Shown in pieces: positions 25,482-28,574 of a stretch of 28,574 nt of DNA. Where the stretch lies: contig CALESB010000006.1 of assembly GCA_937906995.1 (NCBI GenBank), positions 1 through 28,574 on the forward strand, read 5' to 3'. A program made the translations under genes and the position numbers. The DNA is from an uncultured Sutterella sp. (lineage in GTDB: Bacteria; Pseudomonadota; Gammaproteobacteria; Burkholderiales; Burkholderiaceae_F). Below the pieces are notes generated by a model that saw only the letters and a program-made list of their open reading frames with translations, was not told where the DNA came from and ran no database searches. Position 1 is the stretch's first letter, and each line of letters begins with the position of its first letter.

Positions 25482-26873
25482 ATGAGTTTAAGCGTATTTG
25501 ATATTTTCCGAGTTGGTATTGGTCCTTCATCATCGCATACGGTAGGGCCGATGCGTGCTGCTAAGCGCTTTTCAGACGAGTTAATTGAACAGGGATTGGA
25601 TCAAAAGACCGCTCGTGTTTGGGTTGACTTGATGGGCAGTCTGGGGGCTACGGGTGTTGGACACGCCACGGATACCGCATTTCAATTGGGTTTAATGGGT
25701 AACTTGCCCGATACAGTGGACTTAGATAAAGCGCCAAGCGTTTTAGAAAGCATCAAAAAGGAACACTACCTAACATTTGCAACCGGAAAAACAATTGAGT
25801 TTGATCCTGAACGCGATATTATTTTTAGTCCAGAAAAAATTGCCATGTACCACACTAATGCGATGCATGTTATTGCGCAAGATGAACATGGTGTGGTTTT
25901 ACTTTCCCGTCGTTATTATTCAACAGGTGGTGGATTCATTGTGGAGAGTGATCCGAATAACTTTGAAAAAGTTATTGAGGAAAAGAGTAATGAAGCCGAA
26001 GTGAAAGTGCCCTATCCCATTCAGCACGCAAGCGATTTACTTCGTTGGTGTCAAGAAACGGGCAAGAGTATTCCTGAAATTGTGCGTGCTAATGAGCGAG
26101 CCTATCGTAGCGATGAAGAAATTAATGCACAACTAGACTTACTGTGGAACACGATGAAAGATTGTGTTCAACGTGGGTTAAAGACTGAGGGTATTATGCC
26201 TGGCCCCTTAAAGGTTCGTCGTCGTGCAAAGCAAATGTACGAACGATTGGACTATGAACACCGTACGTTGAATGATCCGTTAGGTGTTCTAGACTGGGTG
26301 AATGCATTTGCTTTTGCATCGAATGAAGAAAATGCCTGTGGTGGACGCATTGTGACAGCCCCAACTAATGGGGCTGCCGGTGTTATTCCCGCAGTATTGC
26401 ATTACTATAAGTACTTCATCGAAGGTGCCACCTTGGAAGGTGTTCGTGACTTTTTGTTGACGGCCGGCCAAATTGGGATCCTGTATAAACTGAATGCTTC
26501 GATTTCTGGAGCAGAAGTTGGTTGCCAAGGTGAAGTTGGTGTTGCCTGCTCCATGGCTTCAGGTGGCTTAGCTCAAGTATTGGGAGCAACGCCAGAGCAA
26601 GTGGAAAATGCCGCTGAAATCGGTATGGAGCATCACTTAGGGATGACTTGTGACCCAGTAGCAGGACAGGTTCAAATTCCGTGTATTGAACGCAATGCAG
26701 TGGCTGCTGTAAAAGCAATTAACTCAGCACGTTTAGCCTTGCTGGGTGACGGACAACACTATGTGTCCTTGGATAAGGTAATCGTAACAATGTTAAAGAC
26801 TGGTCTTGACCTTCAAATGAAGTATAAAGAAACCAGTCGAGGTGGCTTAGCAGTGAGCGTTGTAGAGTGCTAA
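25482..26873 (+). CDS. sdaA: L-serine dehydratase (single-chain, iron-sulfur type)
   Basis: A 463-residue cytoplasmic enzyme that deaminates L-serine to pyruvate and ammonia using an oxygen-sensitive [4Fe-4S] cluster. The beta domain is N-terminal (DIFRVGIGPSSSHTVGPM, residues 7-24). The alpha domain holds APTNGAAG (293-300) and the cluster ligands Cys348, Cys390 and Cys401. Their spacing (42 and 11) and the C-terminal Cys463, which ends the chain, match the tail-in-mouth arrangement described for the Legionella enzyme. AAGGA lies eight bases upstream of the ATG. It is the second gene after the GcvT-like gene. In other proteobacteria sdaA often lies in a gcv operon, so this pairing may be a remnant. 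A terminator follows at 26895-26926. Confidence 0.97.
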   Translation: MSLSVFDIFRVGIGPSSSHTVGPMRAAKRFSDELIEQGLDQKTARVWVDLMGSLGATGVGHATDTAFQLGLMGNLPDTVDLDKAPSVLESIKKEHYLTFATGKTIEFDPERDIIFSPEKIAMYHTNAMHVIAQDEHGVVLLSRRYYSTGGGFIVESDPNNFEKVIEEKSNEAEVKVPYPIQHASDLLRWCQETGKSIPEIVRANERAYRSDEEINAQLDLLWNTMKDCVQRGLKTEGIMPGPLKVRRRAKQMYERLDYEHRTLNDPLGVLDWVNAFAFASNEENACGGRIVTAPTNGAAGVIPAVLHYYKYFIEGATLEGVRDFLLTAGQIGILYKLNASISGAEVGCQGEVGVACSMASGGLAQVLGATPEQVENAAEIGMEHHLGMTCDPVAGQVQIPCIERNAVAAVKAINSARLALLGDGQHYVSLDKVIVTMLKTGLDLQMKYKETSRGGLAVSVVEC

Positions 26874-26894
26874 GTTAAAGCTATTGTTAAACGT

Positions 26895-26926
26895 AAAAAG
26901 CCACTTCAAGATTGAAGTGGCTTTTT
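26895..26926. terminator. Bidirectional terminator between sdaA and folA
   Basis: The stem AAAAAGCCACTTC (26895-26907) pairs perfectly with GAAGTGGCTTTTT (26914-26926) around a 6-base loop (two more pairs possible). As on the left and Ts on the right make it functional for both convergent genes. Confidence 0.92.
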
Positions 26927-26945
26927 AGTGCAATAACAAATTTTA

Positions 26946-27434
26946 TTAACGCTTAAGGTATCGACGGATGCTAAAACTAAAGGGATGTGCATCAGTCGCA
27001 GGGAAGGATTGTTCCTCATCTAATACCCAGTGTTCATCATCCAAAGGTTTAAAGAAAGCGTCTGCTTCAAAGTCAGCATTAATGACGGTGACATGGGCTA
27101 CCTTAACAATGGGCAATGTTTGCTCGTAAATCTGAGCTCCTCCCATAATGAATGCAACGGGATCATCCTTAACGCATTCGAGGGCTTCGTCAATATTCTT
27201 TACAACAATAGCGCCATCAGCAGTAAAGCTGTCTTGACGAGTAATCACAATATTTTTGCGACCAGGAAGAGGGCGACCCAAGCTTTCCCAAGTTTTACGC
27301 CCCATGATGACGGGTTTGCCAAGGGTGGTGCGTTTAAAGTGTTTCAAATCTTCAGGTAAATACCATGGAAGTTTGCCATCTAAACCAATGGCACCGTTGC
27401 GAGCGTGAGCAACAATCAAATGAAGTTCTGTCAT
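26946..27434 (-). CDS. folA: Dihydrofolate reductase
   Basis: A 162-residue cytoplasmic enzyme that reduces dihydrofolate to tetrahydrofolate with NADPH, restoring the folate oxidised by ThyA. Family marks are IVAHARNGAIGLDGKLPW (Trp24), the active-site acid Asp29 (LPEDLKHFKRTT), VIMGRKTWESLG, PLPGRKNIV and the FIMGGAQIYEQ loop. Length fits chromosomal bacterial enzymes (about 160). It begins 11 bases after the thyA stop with AGAGGTGG upstream of the ATG, so it is the distal gene of a thyA-folA operon. By sequence it is a chromosomal type and not a plasmid trimethoprim-resistance type. Confidence 0.97.
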   Translation of the reverse strand: MTELHLIVAHARNGAIGLDGKLPWYLPEDLKHFKRTTLGKPVIMGRKTWESLGRPLPGRKNIVITRQDSFTADGAIVVKNIDEALECVKDDPVAFIMGGAQIYEQTLPIVKVAHVTVINADFEADAFFKPLDDEHWVLDEEQSFPATDAHPFSFSIRRYLKR

Positions 27435-27445
27435 AATGCCACCTC

Positions 27446-28246
27446 TTAAACTGCAACTTGAGCTTTGATATGAGGATGCGGATCGTAACCAATAATTTCG
27501 AAATCCTCAAACTTGTAGTCAAAGATGGAATCTGGACGACGTTTGATTTTTAATTGTGGGTAAGCGCGGGGTTGACGCGACAGTTGAAGTTGAACTTGTT
27601 CCAGGTGGTTGGAATAAATGTGACAGTCGCCACCCGTCCAGACAAAGTCGCCAACATCCAAATCGCACTGTTGAGCTAGCATATGGGTTAATAATGAATA
27701 GCTAGCGATATTAAACGGTACACCCAAAAAAATATCACAGGAGCGTTGATAGAGTTGAACAGACAATTTGCCGTCTGCAACATAAGCTTGGAACATCATA
27801 TGGCAAGGTGGTAAGGCCATATGAGGTAATTCAGCGACATTCCAGGCCGAAACAATCATACGGCGAGAATCCGGATTGTTTTTGATTGTGTGCACGAGTT
27901 CGCTAATTTGATCAATCGTCTGACCGTCAGCGCCCTTCCAGTTTCTCCATTGCACACCGTAAACGGGACCTAAGTCACCATTTTCATCTGCCCATTCGTC
28001 CCAAATGGAAACACCATTATCTTTTAGATATTTGATATTGCTATCACCCTTTAGGAACCAAAGTAGCTCATGAATGATGGAGCGAAGATGCAATTTCTTA
28101 GTCGTTACAAGAGGAAACCCCTCTTGTAAATTAAAGCGCATTTGATAACCAAAGACAGATCTTGTGCCGGTTCCTGTTCGATCGGATTTCTCAACGCCAT
28201 GAAAATAAACATGTCGCAAGAAATCTTCATACTGATGATGAAGCAT
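27446..28246 (-). CDS. thyA: Thymidylate synthase
   Basis: A 266-residue cytoplasmic enzyme that methylates dUMP to dTMP using methylene-tetrahydrofolate, releasing dihydrofolate. The nucleophile is Cys148 in LPPCHMMFQ. Other marks are SDRTGTGT near the N-terminus, the QRSCDIFLGVPFNIASYSLL motif and DCHIYSNHLEQ. Length matches the 264-residue E. coli protein. The start ATG 28246 has AGGTG upstream. It is the first gene of thyA-folA. Its product feeds Tmk, and its by-product dihydrofolate is recycled by the adjacent FolA. It is divergent from the strong promoter block at the right edge. Confidence 0.97.
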   Translation of the reverse strand: MLHHQYEDFLRHVYFHGVEKSDRTGTGTRSVFGYQMRFNLQEGFPLVTTKKLHLRSIIHELLWFLKGDSNIKYLKDNGVSIWDEWADENGDLGPVYGVQWRNWKGADGQTIDQISELVHTIKNNPDSRRMIVSAWNVAELPHMALPPCHMMFQAYVADGKLSVQLYQRSCDIFLGVPFNIASYSLLTHMLAQQCDLDVGDFVWTGGDCHIYSNHLEQVQLQLSRQPRAYPQLKIKRRPDSIFDYKFEDFEIIGYDPHPHIKAQVAV

Positions 28247-28434
28247 ATAAACACCTATATGTAATTCAATAATAGAGATGCCGAATATTGTACAACATTG
28301 AAAACTTCATCTATAAAAAGTTGGGTCCTTACTTAAGTTAAGAGTGAATGAACAATAGAAGGAAAGTAGGTCCTAAGAGTGGGTGATAAGGTGGGATCAA
28401 TAGAGTTATTTTTTTGGCGGCTTCAGATATTTTC

Positions 28435-28463
28435 TTGACATTTAAAAAATAGGTCGGCATAAT
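28435..28463 (+). promoter_or_regulatory. Strong sigma70 promoter, upstream copy
   Basis: A perfect TTGACA (28435-28440), a 17-base spacer and CATAAT (28458-28463). An AT-rich stretch lies in front. It fires rightward toward genes outside the window. Its -10 and start region (28461-28478) is repeated 91 bases on in the second promoter. Confidence 0.8.
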
Positions 28464-28470
28464 TCTCAAC

Positions 28471-28495
28471 CCTGTCGCCGCGAAAGCGAAACAGG
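28471..28495 (+). other. Leader hairpin between the two promoters
   Basis: CCTGT (28471-28475) can pair with ACAGG (28491-28495). Inside it CGC-GAAA-GCG (28479-28488) forms a short stem with a GNRA tetraloop. It lies at the 5' end of transcripts from the upstream promoter. No T run follows, so it is not a terminator. Confidence 0.45.
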
Positions 28496-28526
28496 CAAGC
28501 AAAGAAAAAGAAATTTTTTAAAAAGC

Positions 28527-28554
28527 TTGACAAAAAGAGTTTGGGTCTTATAAT
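28527..28554 (+). promoter_or_regulatory. Strong sigma70 promoter, downstream copy
   Basis: A perfect TTGACA (28527-28532), a 16-base spacer and a perfect TATAAT (28549-28554), followed by TCTCAAACCTATCGC, which repeats the segment after the first promoter. Two perfect boxes in tandem with another strong promoter suggest a highly expressed stable-RNA operon (rRNA or tRNA) just beyond the window. That gene is not visible. Confidence 0.85.
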
Positions 28555-28574
28555 TCTCAAACCTATCGCTCAAA

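Noticed and set aside
28247..28434. Possible small gene between thyA and the promoter block
   Set aside because: I found no open frame with a binding site and no RNA-like structure in this AT-rich stretch. It probably holds the thyA promoter, which I could not place with confidence.

Overview
The window (28,574 bases, AT-leaning, roughly low-40s % G+C by eye) looks like core chromosome of a betaproteobacterium in the Burkholderiales. The evidence is gene order: tRNA-Asp then ppiD, yciB with a PrsA-type parvulin, ygfZ divergent from mltG-tmk-holB, and a long tyrosine recombinase of the DUF3701 type common in that order. The modest G+C and the tetrathionate-sensor-like kinase point to a host-associated Sutterellaceae-like genome. 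That placement is inference and was not tested by a search.

Layout: 1-395 holds four tandem tRNA-Asp(GTC) genes, the first cut by the window edge, closed by a strong terminator. 583-2472 is ppiD (+). 2597-4996 is a minus-strand pair: the bifunctional NAD(P)HX repair enzyme and an unrecognised lipoprotein. 5198-9142 is the single-chain purL (+). 9254-11102 is a closely spaced LysE-family exporter and MFS transporter (+). 11158-12576 is yciB followed by a periplasmic parvulin (-). 12745-15498 is a double-domain M16 zinc protease (+). 15567-16454 is ygfZ (-), divergent from the tight mltG-tmk-holB operon (16530-19282, +). 19299-20798 is the tyrosine recombinase (-), divergent from a PhnD-like/TtrS-like sensor kinase (20904-22826, +). 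22869-24332 is RNase G (-), divergent from a diverged GcvT-like protein plus L-serine dehydratase (24509-26873, +). 26946-28246 is thyA-folA (-). The last 140 bases carry two near-consensus sigma70 promoters in tandem, firing rightward out of the window, probably into a stable-RNA operon.

How the genes relate: there are two envelope folding factors (PpiD and the parvulin), cell-envelope enzymes (MltG, YciB), nucleotide synthesis (PurL, Tmk, ThyA, FolA), replication (HolB), and a serine/folate group at the right end (GcvT-like, SdaA, FolA, ThyA). Convergent gene pairs are packed closely, each with a hairpin terminator in the gap, several of them able to work in both directions.

I see no CRISPR array, insertion sequence, prophage module or defence island. 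The most unusual items are the GcvT-like gene beside sdaA without gcvH or gcvP, the orphan TtrS-like kinase with an altered G1 box, the recombinase whose last codons lie inside the opposing holB terminator, the compensatory base-pair change in one tRNA-Asp copy, and the duplicated promoter block at the right edge.
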